From Toxonevra muliebris (Eukaryota; Arthropoda; Insecta; Diptera; Pallopteridae), in the NCBI GenBank assembly GCA_963691655.1, contig OY829329.1, forward strand, positions 53,209,408 through 53,273,407: a stretch of DNA of 64,000 nucleotides. Reading direction: 5' to 3'. Positions 24,576 through 36,430 of the stretch are shown piece by piece. The translations under genes and the position numbers were made by a program. Positions within the stretch are counted from its first letter, which is position 1, and each line of letters opens with the position of its first letter. The notes under the pieces were generated by a model. That model had not been told where the DNA came from and ran no database searches. It worked only from the letters and a program-made list of their open reading frames with translations.

Positions 24576-25197
24576 ATGGAAAGAAAAAGAAATAAATCAG
24601 AGACCACAAACCATAATGCTCTAACATCTTGTTCTGCGTGTCTCAATCTATTTGCTGTCAATTTTTCATGTTGGCATCTTTTTTAGAGCAGCAATTTCCC
24701 CTCAAGAAATTTAAACAAAAAAAAAACCGACCCCTGATTTGCAGTAAGGATTTGAAAATTTAAACTATTAAACTGTATTCTTGAAAAAATTTAAAACTAT
24801 CGATACTATCGAAATTATCGATTTTTCCGCTATCTAAAAGAATAATATTCGGCGATAAAAAATGTTACGTGTTTTGTAAAGTTTTTTTCGTGTTTTTTTG
24901 TCTTTTGTTAATTAAGGACTATATTTTATTTGATCTAATTTAATTACTTGACTGAATGTTTTACAAATAGTATTTACTATAAATAAATAAAAATCCCCTG
25001 AAGAAGGCCTAAAATTTGCGCCGAAACGTTGGGAAAAAAGTATGAAATAGTTAACTATTTGCGTATGAAAATTTCGACCAAAAAGCCTGTCATTATAATC
25101 TCGTTAACAATACATAAATTGGTCTAATAGAAAATTAAAAATATAAAATCAATTTAACCGATAGAGTCGAACTATCAATGTTTAGCCAACACTACCC

Positions 25198-26350
25198 GAA
25201 ATCCTCTTCGTTCTCCCCTGCTTCTCACTTTCCTCTCAGTAAGATATTTGTCTCTCTCTTTTTTAGGTTTTTTTTTCTATACCTTCTTTAAGCACTTGTT
25301 CTTTTTTCTCAGAAAAGCCTCTTCTCTTCCTTCTCTCTAGAATGCCTTCTTCACTCCTTTTCTTGGGTAAGCTTTTTCTCCCCTTCATTCAGGAAGGTAT
25401 TCTCTTACTTTTGTTCTCTATATAGTTTTATTTTCTCTCAAGAATATAGTTTTCTTTTCTCTTAAGAATTCTTTCTTTTTCACCTATCTCAGGAAAGCAT
25501 TTCTCTCTCCCTAAACTTAAAAAGACTATATTTTCTCCATTCATCAATCTTCAATTATTTTTTCCTCGTCAGTAATATGTTCTTCTTTCTAGTTTCTCTC
25601 TTCAGAAAGGCTTTCTTCTCCCAGAAAGGTTTTTTTCGCTCTTTTCACTCAGAAGTCCTTTCTACGCTTCTTGCACTCAGGAAGGCTTTCGTCTCTTTCT
25701 ATTCTCACAAAGACGTCTTCCAACTCCGTCACAAAGGCAAGCCTTCTATTTTCCTTCTCTAAAGAACCTCGTTTTCTATCCTTTCTTTCAAAAAGACCTT
25801 CTTCTCTTTCTTTTCCCCCTTCTCCTTCAAGTACATCACTTGTATCTTTTATGAAGCCCTCTTTTCTTGCTATTCTTAGAAAAAACATTCTTTACTCTCT
25901 TCCCTTATTAAGCCATTCTTCTCTATCTTATCTTAGGAAAACCTTCATTTTCTCTCCACTCGAAAACGATTTTTCCTCTTTTTCACTTAGGAAAGCCTCT
26001 TTGTCTATCCACTAAGGAAAGTCTTCTATCATCCCATAAATCAGGAAGGTCTCTTCTCTCTCAACACTCAGGAAAGTCTTCTTTTTTCTCGTCATTCTTT
26101 TATCTCCCTACTCTGAAGAAGGTATTTTCCTCACCTTAATGCCAGGAATGCTTTCTTCCCTCTGTTCTTTCATAAGGTATTCTCTTTTTTCCTCAGAAAA
26201 TTATTTTATCTTTATTTTTTCAGGTAGGTTTTTTTCTTTTATCTTCTTTTGAACTCATCCCAAGAGGGTAATTTTTCCTCTTGGCTCAAGAATGACCGTC
26301 TGTCTACCTGCTTTCGAGAAAACCTTTATCTCTTCCAACTTCTAGAAGTT
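25198..26350 (+). repeat. 1.15-kb polypyrimidine tract with degenerate periodicity
   Basis: The + strand is almost entirely C/T, interrupted at quasi-regular intervals by AGGAAAG or AGAAAGG words (for example near 25606, 25680, 25990, 26020 and 26070). This looks like a diverged minisatellite with a unit of about 30-45 bp. Open frames on both strands here (for example 25671-26015) are produced by the composition. It lies in the long spz3 intron. Confidence 0.8.
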
Positions 26351-27479
26351 TTTCTGTTGAACACGCGACTATTTTAAATAAAATTGTATTGGTAAAAGCA
26401 ATACATTTTTGAAAAAAATTAAAGCCCACACTTCAAAAAAAACCATGGGAAACCTGGCTTCATTTTAAAACCAGCAATAGTTTGAGGTATATTAAGTAAA
26501 TCAAATAACCAATACAGTGCAACTCCTAAGAGGGGACATAATAAATAATTTTCAGGTTTATATATCAATGAAATGTAAAGGCGTTAGTTAGTTAAAAATA
26601 CTCAAGTTCTATAGAACTCACTTATAAAAAAAACTGACCAACGCCTGCACCTCTTAAACAAATTTAGTAACTCTAATTTAGTTAATTACCAATGAACTAA
26701 AAATGCAAATGAAATGTAAATTTTAGCATAGATACATATCACAGTTTAAAAACTTTTGAGTCATAAAAATAAATTTTTCACTTACCATATTCGGCTGGCT
26801 GGTAGCGGCTGTAACACTCGCTTTGGAACATGATTCCATTGTTCTTTTCTTTTTTTTTTAAACAAATTGTTTGTTGAGTTGAATTTTTTTTTGCAGCTAC
26901 CGGTATTTGCAATTTAATTCTGCATAATTATTATTGTTCAGAATTTCAAACATTTTTTTTATAGATGTTGTTTTTTATAGTTATTGTTGATGCTTAGCAG
27001 CATGATTTTAATAACAATTATTTATTATTGGCAGCATTTAATAAACATGAACTCTACAAATCATTTTTCGAACTGTTTGTGGGTTGAGGAAAACCTATTA
27101 AAGATTAAAAATATGCACGTATTATAATGAAGGTGTAAGAATAAATAGAGCAGTTCTGGGTTAAGTTTAAATTAATTAATACCTAATAAATAAAAAATAA
27201 AAAAATAAAAATGTTGTGGAAACTTTATACTTGTAATTGATGAAATAGTCATTTATTTAGTTGTGAGATATCAAGTAATTTATAAATTAGTCATAGTAGT
27301 TAATATAAAACCATTGTAATTGCAGTTAATCACACTTGTCACTCAAGCCATACAGTCATGGATATTACTAAGAAATCTTCTTCCACCACTAAGTGTAGGT
27401 AAATAATGAGTAGTAATAAATATGCAGTTACTGAATTGACATCGCAGACAATGACAGAAATATTTATGTGCTGTCTAAA
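26351..27479. other. intronic AT-rich sequence
   Basis: No gene or element recognised. Confidence 0.5.
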
Positions 27480-29576
27480 CTATAGATCACTGTTCTAAAA
27501 AGGGATTAAGAGTGAGGACATTTTAGATATGCAATCATTCAGTCAAATCCTGTAAGAATAGAATAAAATTCTTAAATATTTTAAATTTTCTGATGGAAAT
27601 TTCTGATGAAAACGAAATAGGAAAATGAAAAGAATTGATATCGTATTATGATTCTTTGAGGAAAATATTAGAGTAAAATAGAGAAATAGAAAAATATTGT
27701 AACGATGCCCAATGAACTGTTTTAGAAAAGATTAGAAATCTTCGAGAAAATATTCCAGAATCCACTCTTTTGAGTAGAAAAATTTAAACAATTAATCTAT
27801 AAGATCGCAGTATAAATAATTAAACTGCTCCTATAGAAAACATTTCCGATATACTGTCAGTAGCTTCTATAATTATAATTAAACTTATTCGAAATTCTCA
27901 ATTTTCCAAGGGAAACATAGAAACAAAATAAAGAATGAAAACATTTAGCCTGAGAGATTACAGTGTATGTAATATTCCCCAAGGAATTGTTCCAAAATAA
28001 TTAGAAAATCTTGGGAAAATACATTTCAGATATATTATCTGTAGCAGGGCCGTAGACAGAAATTTTTTTCGGGGGGGGGGGGGGGGGGGCGGTTTCATTC
28101 GAAGAAAATATTCATATATAACTTTAATCAAACTGATTTAAAAATACAATAAATTAAATCGATTATACATTTGATGGATTCTATCAGACTAAGGACAAAA
28201 GTAGATAAATGTCTTAAAACTTTAAGAAAAATGTTCCGATTTTTTTTAATCTTAACCTCAAAAAATGGCCATAAGTGACAAAAAATTTACAGAATAATTA
28301 AAATAAATTTAATTCAATGTGCATTCTAATGCATTTTTTTATCGTGAAGGACATAATTTCGTTAACTCATTGACTTCCCACTACCAAAAATATTAGAGGC
28401 TCATTTTTTCCAAATGATTAGGAATTTGGGCCATTATCAATGATAAGGAACCCGGATGAGGTTGGCTTATATTCCCTAAATTCGTAAAGTCACAGTATTA
28501 AAAAAGATCTTTCTAGTCGTGGTGCTCTGAGCAATAATGGGTTAAAACTTAATTACTTTTTAAGATTGTCTCCTAAAACTGCATGGGTTTTGATAATAAG
28601 ATGGAGTTTTTGCGATAGAATTTTTCACGTTAAACACGAATCTGAGGTCAAAAATTCCCATCACGTTTTAATCAAAAACAGTTACTGACTTGGAAAAACT
28701 ATGAATGCAGGAGTGCCCATTATCACCTCCTCTTTTTGAATCCGTAGTCAAACCTCATGTCGGGGAAAACAAATCGGATTTGATCGCATAGTGTAAATAA
28801 GATTTCAAATCTATTTTTTATATTTGACTTTTTAGAAAAAAAACCGTTGGAAGTAAAAAATATTGATCGTTTTTTAGGAGACTATGAAAATTAAATCTAG
28901 AGGTTAATTTTCAAAGTCATGACTCAAATATTAGTAGCTTATATAGGATATTGAAAGATTAAGAACTATCACTAAGATCACTGATGAGGAATTGTGGCGG
29001 ATTCCGAAACGGCCGTCTGATTTGCCCGTCTCTGTATACATTGTTGTTGTGATGACTACATTTGTTCATTAAGCCTGTTTATATATAACTTCAAATAAGT
29101 AAAAAATATTGTTAAATAGATTTTATTTTGACTTTTTTTCCATCCATTGGCAATTAGTCTTAAAAATTAGAATAAAATTTCCACATTTCGGGGGGGAGGG
29201 TGGCTCAGAACCCCCAAAACCTCCCCCTAAATACGGCCTTGATCTGTAGCTTCCATTAACCTCTTCATTAACCTCTCTCTCACTTTTCTGAATGATTCTT
29301 ATTGAAATGCTTCATATAAGTTAAAAAACACATTTTAGATACACTAACAGCAGCTCTCATCTTTGTTCTCACTTAAAATTCTTAGTTTTCTTAAGGAAGA
29401 ATAAAGATCAGTAATGAGCTGGTTCCGAAATATCTTTACATTCACTCAAGACTCTCAGATTTCTGAACGAAATAAGAAATCGACATAGAAAAACGGAAAC
29501 AATTGCTTAATAAAGTCACAGTATAGTAACCCTCAGTGAACTGTTCCATAAAAGTTTAAATATATTAGGAAAACAT
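27480..29576. repeat. degenerate tandem array, unit about 180 bp, interrupted
   Basis: Words such as ACATTTCMGATATAYT, then GTAGCTTCTATAA, CTCAATTTTCCAAGG, ACAGTGTATG and GAACTGTTCC recur in the same order. Clear starts are near 27840 and 28020 (spacing 180 bp), with continuations near 29330, 29530 and after 32503. The array is broken by a hAT-like element (28045-29241) and a non-LTR retrotransposon (29671-32408). Confidence 0.65.
28045..29241 (-). mobile_element. hAT-like element, family A, copy 1
   Basis: It begins CAGGGCCGTAGACAG and ends TACGGCCTTG. The exact octamer ATCTGTAG flanks both sides (28037-28044 and 29242-29249). Long G runs lie just inside both ends (28071-28089 and 29190-29196). 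About 1 kb of interior is shared with copies at 40886-41888 and 58111-58975 in the opposite orientation. No open transposase was recognised. This copy has an extra internal part near 28950-29080 with CTGATGAGG and CCGAAACGG words. Confidence 0.85.
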
Positions 29577-29670
29577 GTGAAATACATTACTAGTAGCTTC
29601 TATCGTGAAACTCACACAATATTTCTAGTTTTCTGTATGAAACTTAGAAGTTACATAGAGCAAAGGAAAC
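29577..29670. repeat. 94-bp direct repeat, left copy
   Basis: GTGAAATACATTACTAGTAG through GAGCAAAGGAAAC. It is matched at 32409-32502 with about 7 differences in 94. The two copies exactly bracket the non-LTR element. Confidence 0.85.
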
Positions 29671-30945
29671 CGCTGTTTTTTTTTTTTTTTGTCTTTGGAA
29701 CAGACAAAAGAAGTATTCAAGAATACAGCACTAAGACAAGTTTTACGTCTATTGTACTATATCCTGTGTTCCTTTTTGCTATTCTTTTAATCTACCAGAT
29801 TTATTAATAAATTTTAGCAGATCCTGCGGTGTTCGTCTCTCAACACTCTTGCTTATTCTGATCTGGCAGAAAGCGGGGCAACCACTAAGAAAGTGGTCCG
29901 CCGTCTCTTCACATTCTTCCTCCAAACCACAGGAAGCACGGAAGGCAATAGCTCCTAGGCCAATCATATGCAAATGTTTGGCCCAAGAGAAGTGACCTGT
30001 ATATAATCCCACTAGTTGCCTACAGCTCTATCTTAAGTTTTATTAAGTGATAACAGAAAGTCTGTTAGACGCTTCGAGATAACAGGTAAAATGGTCTTTG
30101 TCTGTCTAAAGCCCCTCAGTTCCTCCCATTTACGATTGTGGGTCAAGTCATTAATGGTGGTCTTGATGGCTGTAGACGACAAGGAGAGTCCAGAAAACCA
30201 GTTTCCGAACCTTTTCTGGCCAGAAGGTCAGCAGACTCATTTCCTGAAATTCCTGAGTGTCCAGGAACCCATATCAACAGCAGACTATTGTGTTTTCCAA
30301 CACAATCAAGTCTGGATTTACAATGCATAACCAGATTAAACGATTAAGCAAGGATTTAAGCGCAGCCTGACTGTCACTAAATACACAGATACTACTTTCT
30401 CTCCAACCAATATCAATAGCATGGTCCATTGCCTTGATGATTGCAAAAATTTCTGTTTGAAAAACAGAAGCATACAACCCAAGAGAGAAGTGAAGGTGCA
30501 CACCATCATTTTTAATGAAGACCCCAGAACTTGAACTGAATTCTGTTCTACAGCCTTCCGTGAAAATATGCTTACAATCAATTCCCGGCCGAGGTCCCGT
30601 CAAAAACCAAGTTGTATAGCGCTGTTTGAAAACTGGAATTGTTGGCATTGTATCGGATGGCGTTGATAGAACTGTTAGGTCCATGTCAGTACCTTCAACA
30701 ATGTCACCGATATTCCAGCAAGTGTCATACCAATACCCATTGCGTTTAAGCCTACAGATCGCTATCGCCTCTCCTTTAGGAAAAATATCAAGGGGTGATA
30801 AGTTGAGCAATGCATCCAAGGATAGGCCAGGTGTTGTAGGTAAAGCACCCGTACAACAAATGGCCACAGTCCTTTGAAGTCTGGCAAGAGTTCAACATTA
30901 CGTCTGCTCCACCAGACTATGGATGCATAGGTGATGATGGGTCTG

Positions 30946-30986
<41 letters not shown>

Positions 30987-32408
30987 ATAAGTCTTTATAA
31001 GGTGATAGACCTCATGTTTTGCCAAAAATAGCCCTGCATTGACAAAAAGCTGCTAGCGCCTTAGATACCTTTAGCTCAACATGAGAACGCCAAAGAAGTT
31101 TTGTATCTAGAATGAATCCTAGATATTTCACATCTTTGGATAGCTAAATAGTGATTCCTCTGAGTACTGGTAAAACAAGACCATCAGTTTTCCTTCTCCT
31201 GGTAAAAAGAATAACACCAGTTTTAAGAGGGTAGCCTGTTTGAGCAACACCAAAAATCAATCATATTCAGAGCAGTTTGGGCCTTCCTACAAACATACCC
31301 TACCGATTGGCCCGTGATTAAGCAGGCAATGTTATCGGCATAGGCCTGTGTGTAGATACCCGACTCATTTAGGGAAACAAGCAGAGAGTCAACCAGCAGA
31401 CACCACAGCAGTGGAGAGAGTACGCCCCCTTGGGGACATCGTCTATTCACGCCGCAAGTCACGGATTGACCACAATCAGCTTAAACCATCATAAGCCTAT
31501 GTGACAGCATTGAGCGTGTCCAGTTAACAAGAACCCGATCCACACATACCGTCAAAAGTCGCGTTGTCAAAAGCTCCCTCAATATCAACAAAAATACCAA
31601 TAGTGTATTCTTTCTGTTTTGGGGCCCTCTCAATCCGACCTACCAGGAGATTTTTTCACATTGATAAGCATGCTGAAATGAAGAGAGAGGATGTAACAAT
31701 AACGACTCACTACGGATGCGGTGTTCAACACAGCGCTCAAGAAATTTTTGTAAGAAAGACATCATACTAATTGGTCTAAAGCTTTTGGGATTGGTATAGT
31801 TGTCCTTTCCAATTTTTGGAATGAATACAACTTTTACCAACCTCCATTGTTGAGGTATGTGAGCGAAAGCTAACCTGGAGATGAAGATCTTCTTCAAAAC
31901 CGGTAGCAATTGCGCCATACCCTCTTTCAGAGCAACTAGTAGTACATCATCCGAACCCGGCGATTTGAAGCTGTCAAGGGAAGCAATAGCAAACCTAATT
32001 GCATCTTCATTCACCACTTTCCTGGCAACCCACCAGTTACGCTGCGAAAATGTCGAACTAACCCTCCCCACTTCCGGAATGTGGAATGTTGAACAACAGA
32101 GACCTGATTGCCCGGAAAGTGAGATTCCAGCATTAAGCTGAACATCTCACTTTTTGATTCCATGAAAGTGCCATCAGATTTTTTGAGTGAACACAGTCGG
32201 TAAGCTTGACCCTTTTTGAGGATTTTCGCCAACCTAGCTGTTTCAGACGCCCTTTTCGAATCTCGAATTAGCTTTTTATACTCCTTCTGCTTTTGACGAT
32301 ATAGAGCCCAGTGCTCATCAAGATTAGCCCTGTTGATATGTTTTCTCGACTCAACCCGCAGGGCTTGCAGCTCCTTGCTCCACCACGGAACAGGAATTTT
32401 AGCAAGTG
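29671..32408 (-). mobile_element. 5'-truncated non-LTR retrotransposon (RT + RNase H), inactive
   Basis: Minus-strand frames give, in order: a pre-RT segment (WWSKELQALRVESRK..., about 32230-32400), RT fingers (KSPGSDDVLLVALKEGMAQL, then FIPKIGKD, about 31640-32071), motif A (FVDIEGAFDNATFDGM, about 31555-31610), CPQGGVLSPLLWCLLVDSLL and motif C AYADNIAC (31223-31462). Next come RNase H (FTEGCR, ETEIFAIIK-like, ICVFSDSQAALKSL, WVPGHSGISGNESAD; 30143-30867) and a Cys-rich tail to 29779. Motif C has YADN where family members have YADD, and frames shift several times, so it is dead. The endonuclease region is missing. The A tail appears as poly-T near 29680-29695, and a TA microsatellite sits at 30948-30981. 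RNase H suggests an I/LOA/R1-type clade. Confidence 0.85.
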
Positions 32409-32502
32409 GTGAGATACATTACTAGTAGCTTCTATCGGGAAAATCACACAAGATTTCTAGTTTTCTGAGTGAAACTTGGAAGTTACATAGAGCAAAGGAA
32501 AC
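32409..32502. repeat. 94-bp direct repeat, right copy
   Basis: Matches 29577-29670. It starts immediately after the 5' break of the retrotransposon, and the sequence after it resumes the 180-bp array. Confidence 0.85.
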
Positions 32503-35500
32503 AGTTTTATAAATCAAATCAGCTGACTCTCAATGATACTCTGTAAACATTTTCCCATCTAACTGTTTATCCATGCTCACATATTTTAAATGGATATTTA
32601 TTTGTAAGTTAAACTTATCCCTATTTAAAATCAAATAACTTAATAAAACCTTCTGGCACAATTTGGGTTAATTATAGTTGAAATCAAGTATACTTATAGT
32701 AGGTAGCTTGTCTATCAATTAATCAGTCCGTCGTGCATTATCTTGATATATTGGATATGGGAATATATTTTCACATACCTTGTAAAAGTTCTCAGTATTA
32801 ACTTCAAGCATATTAAGTAAAATTGTATAAAAATAACTTAGGCAGTTAAAAAATTTGTCTTGTATTGTACATAAGTATTTAAAAAGTCGCTGCACGAATT
32901 TCATTTTTAACCAAACTGCAATGTTTTGAATGTAAATTGCAACCAAATTATGCGAAAATTTTTTGCGTTGTTTTTTGTTTTTATTTTTGCAGACAGAGAC
33001 TATTGAATGAATCATGAATTAATGTAGACACTTAAAAAAAAATATATAAAATAAAAATAATATCGGTTAACTTTTATAGCACATACTATCTGCATATTCT
33101 TTTACCACACTAACTACATATTTTTGTAACTGCGTAGAGTATTTAAGTTTAATATCAAAAATAAATTATCAACAAATGACATTTGAAGGTAAATATAAAT
33201 ATTATTATATATTATTTTCCTTGCGTGAGCGATTTTATGTGTGGTAGTAGATTTTTTGGATTTAAAATTCAATGCATAAGACATGTGTAAAAAAGAGAAA
33301 CTGATTATAAAAATATGATAAGAAAAAATTCTTGAGGTTGCCTGAAAAAAAATAAAAAAAAAGGAAAAAGCGAAGTAAAGAAATAAAAACTGTCGGCCTA
33401 AAAAAAAAACGTATATGGAAATTTTTGATCAGCTCGAATAGATCAGTTAGAAATAATACCATACAATTTTACAGGTGATTGGAATCACTCCTCTCAAAAT
33501 GTCCAAGTAATATTTGTTCAGATCGAAAAGATCATTCAAAAACTCCCTCATATGTTTAGGAAAAACATTTTTCTAGCTAATAAAAATAGTTGTTCAAAAT
33601 CACACGATAATTTATAGTTAAAAAAAAAACTACTGTTGATAACAAGATCAGCAGCATCATAAACAAAACAAAAAAAATGAAATTAGAGCAACAACAAATT
33701 AACACAAAACTTCAAAAAATCAAAAATGATAATTTAGCAAAAACAACAACAACAAAATCAAATAACACATGTCAATATGTATCTCCTAAACTATCAACAA
33801 CACCAACAACAAATTAAAAGCAAATAACGAAGGTCAATAGCCAAATGGACAATAGCAAAAAAAAAAAAATTAATATATGAATGACGTCGATTACGGCGTA
33901 GTATTACCTAAAATATTTTGAAAATAAAAAAAAAATGTTTTAAATTTTTTTTTTATTTTTCTTTGCCATTTTGCATTTGGTTGGTGATTTTTTTTCTTAT
34001 AACCGGCAGTGACCTTCATTCATCATCAAAAAAAAAAAGAAAACGAAATTATTTCCGCAAGTTATCAAAATCGATCGATATGAAATCGACACTCAAAGAA
34101 AACAACAACTAAATAAAGTTTGCAAAAAATCAAAAATACTTATGTATGCATGTATGTATTTGAAATTGAGCCGGCATTAGAATAGTTGCGTGCAAAAACC
34201 CGAAGATTAAAAAATAAATAAATATATAAAAAAAATTTAAAAACTCAAATTCAAGACGTGACCAGTGATCTTTAATTGCTTATAGCTACCAGCTAGCTTC
34301 ATACATAGCTATGAATTTCTGTATATTTAGCTAAAATGTCAAGCAGCTGACTGTAGTGAACGAACAGGCAGCAACAGATAGAAAAAAGAAGGTTTCTATT
34401 TATTATAGTTTTTGAATTGATTTATAATGATAGGCCAACATTTTTAGTTAGATAAATATGTGGTTTTTTCATTGTATTTGTCTTGTTGTTTCTTTGACCT
34501 TTTAAACTTGTTAGCAAGTATGCTCTAATTAAATTAGATTTGTCAAAGAAATAAACTCACACACACACACACACACACACATATGTATATATAGGCACAC
34601 AATAAACAAAAAAGTGTTTCAATCTTCATTGATCGTGGTGTGAAAAGCAAAAACACCTCTGAGATTTATGTGTGAATGTGAGGATTTTTTTTCTCTTTTT
34701 TTTTTTGGTTTTTTCTTCAATATCATTCACCTTGAGCTTGTCTGCTATTAAAATTTAAATTAAAATTGTAAATATTTTTGTAGTTCTCTTTTTCGCTCAA
34801 ACTATTTTAAAAAATTTTTTATTAGCATACACTTTTCTTAAAAATATTAGTAAACTTCTAAATTGAGAAAATCTGCTGGTTAGCTGCTTCTATTTATCTG
34901 CCTGTTTATTTGTTCATAAATATATATATCACACCTTTACTTCAGAAGAAGATTTTTTTGTTTCATAAATAATTTAATTTTTTATTTATATTTTTTTTCT
35001 GAAGATAAACAACATTAACCATCGACATCTTCACCGCCATCAATCTTGCTTATGCAAATATTTTTGTAAATAAGAAATTATTTATTAAAAATAAACAAAA
35101 CAAAAAAAAAAACCAGTCGCGTGCTTCAAACACATATATACAACAACAACAATATAATCTTTTCAGTGTTGCCAAACCCTTTTTTTTATTGAATTTATAT
35201 ATGTATAATAAGCCTACAAAGGCAAAATAGCATATTTTTTTTTAATTTTATATTAGCACAAGCCTTTGAAACAAAAAATACGATCTCTACCTTGAAAGTA
35301 GAATTTTTTAAGTGCTGTTTTAGTATAAGCTTAATGAAGAAGAATGAGTAAGAAATCAATCTGAACCTCTGAATCCCATTTGAATCCATTAAATAACCAT
35401 TTCAATCAACTATTTAATTATTAACTATGAAACGTTAGTGACTTTCAGATAATTTTTTTATAGAAATTATTGGCGCATCGGATTCGCTGACGGTTTTGGG

Positions 35501-35720
35501 TATATATCTCCTTTTCCGATAAATATTACAGTCATTACGATCATTATTCCTGGAATAGAACACATTTTGATAGAACGAAAAATCTACAACCCATTCCTAC
35601 TTTTCCTCCTCCTTCCGCAATTTCTAAATCGTCTAATAATAATAACTTGAATTTTGCAAGCAATGTCCGTAGTAAACGATCTGCAAGAACAAATTTTCTA
35701 ATTGGGCTCCATTACATTTT
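32503..35720. other. intronic AT-rich sequence with simple repeats
   Basis: No gene seen. It holds CAA-rich runs (33620-33830), a CA microsatellite near 34558-34580 and poly-A/T runs. Confidence 0.5.
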
Positions 35721-35723
35721 TAT

Positions 35724-36176
35724 GGTTTTGCCTATATATGATCCACAAATTCTATGTCACACATCCTACTACTGTCTTCAAAAAGGATGGGAACTGAGAG
35801 GGTGATGAACCATATTCTGGAAGGTTATCAACCTCAACTAATGAAAGAAATTAAGTATCTTGTACGAAATAATCTTCGATTAGGTATTAGAGACCTTACT
35901 GATATATCAGATCAAAAACTAGATCAATATCTAGACCAAAATTAAGGTTTTGCCAATATATGTTCCACCAATTCTATGCCACATATCTTACTACTGTCTT
36001 CAAAAAGGATGGGAACTGAGAGGGTGATGAACCATATTCTGGAAGGTTATCAACCTCAACTAATGAAAGAAATTAAGTATCTTGTACGGAATAATCTTCG
36101 ATTAGGTATTAGAGACCTTGCTGAACTTACTAATAAATCAGATCAAAAACTAGATCAATATCTAGACCAAAATCAA
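35724..36176 (+). repeat. tandem duplication of about 222-231 bp with a kept open frame
   Basis: GGTTTTGCC at 35724 restarts at 35946. Both copies keep the same frame (HILLLSSKRMGTERVMNHIL, then EGYQPQLMKEIK...). The only length change near their ends is a 9-nt, in-frame difference (LTDI versus LAELTNK). I recognise no protein family, and copy 2 runs directly into the minisatellite that follows. It may be a recent duplication of non-coding DNA that happens to be open. Confidence 0.6.
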
Positions 36177-36430
36177 ACTATAAATAATATCAAAATCCGA
36201 TCTAGAAATCTTAGAAATAGTTGGACTGCAATTTAGACCACAATTCAGGCAAAAAGTAGGCCTAAAATTTAGATCAGATCTAGACTAAACTCAGATTAAA
36301 CATCTAACTGAAATTTAAACAAAATTCAGGCCAACAAACACACTGAAATTTATGCAAAAATCAAATCAAGTGGAGATCAAAACTCAAGCCCCATACTCAA
36401 AAGCAGACCAAATTAAGACCAAGGTAGTTA
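36170..36430 (+). repeat. degenerate AAATTCAGACC-type minisatellite, block 1
   Basis: Short A-rich units (AATCAGACCAAAA, AAATTTAGATCAG and similar, about 14-20 bp) recur. The same word family recurs at 47985-48130 and 48775-49100. Confidence 0.65.

Larger units (their letters stand above)
22034..25188. mobile_element. outer inverted-repeat element holding several nested insertions
   Basis: GGCTAAACATCGATAGT at the left is matched in inverted orientation by ACTATCAATGTTTAGCC at the right. Clusters of TATCGATA-type words lie just inside both ends (22040-22150 and 24790-24830). The right end may extend to a TAGTG-type terminus at 25193. No clear target duplication was found, so the limits are approximate. 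It contains the elements at 22182-23692 and a SINE piece at 24483. The remainder is non-coding. Confidence 0.5.

Noticed and set aside
25649..26015. Open frames on both strands of 79-114 codons
   Set aside because: They are created by the polypyrimidine composition (Ser/Leu/Phe/Pro or Lys/Glu/Arg only) and have no recognisable domain or splice context.
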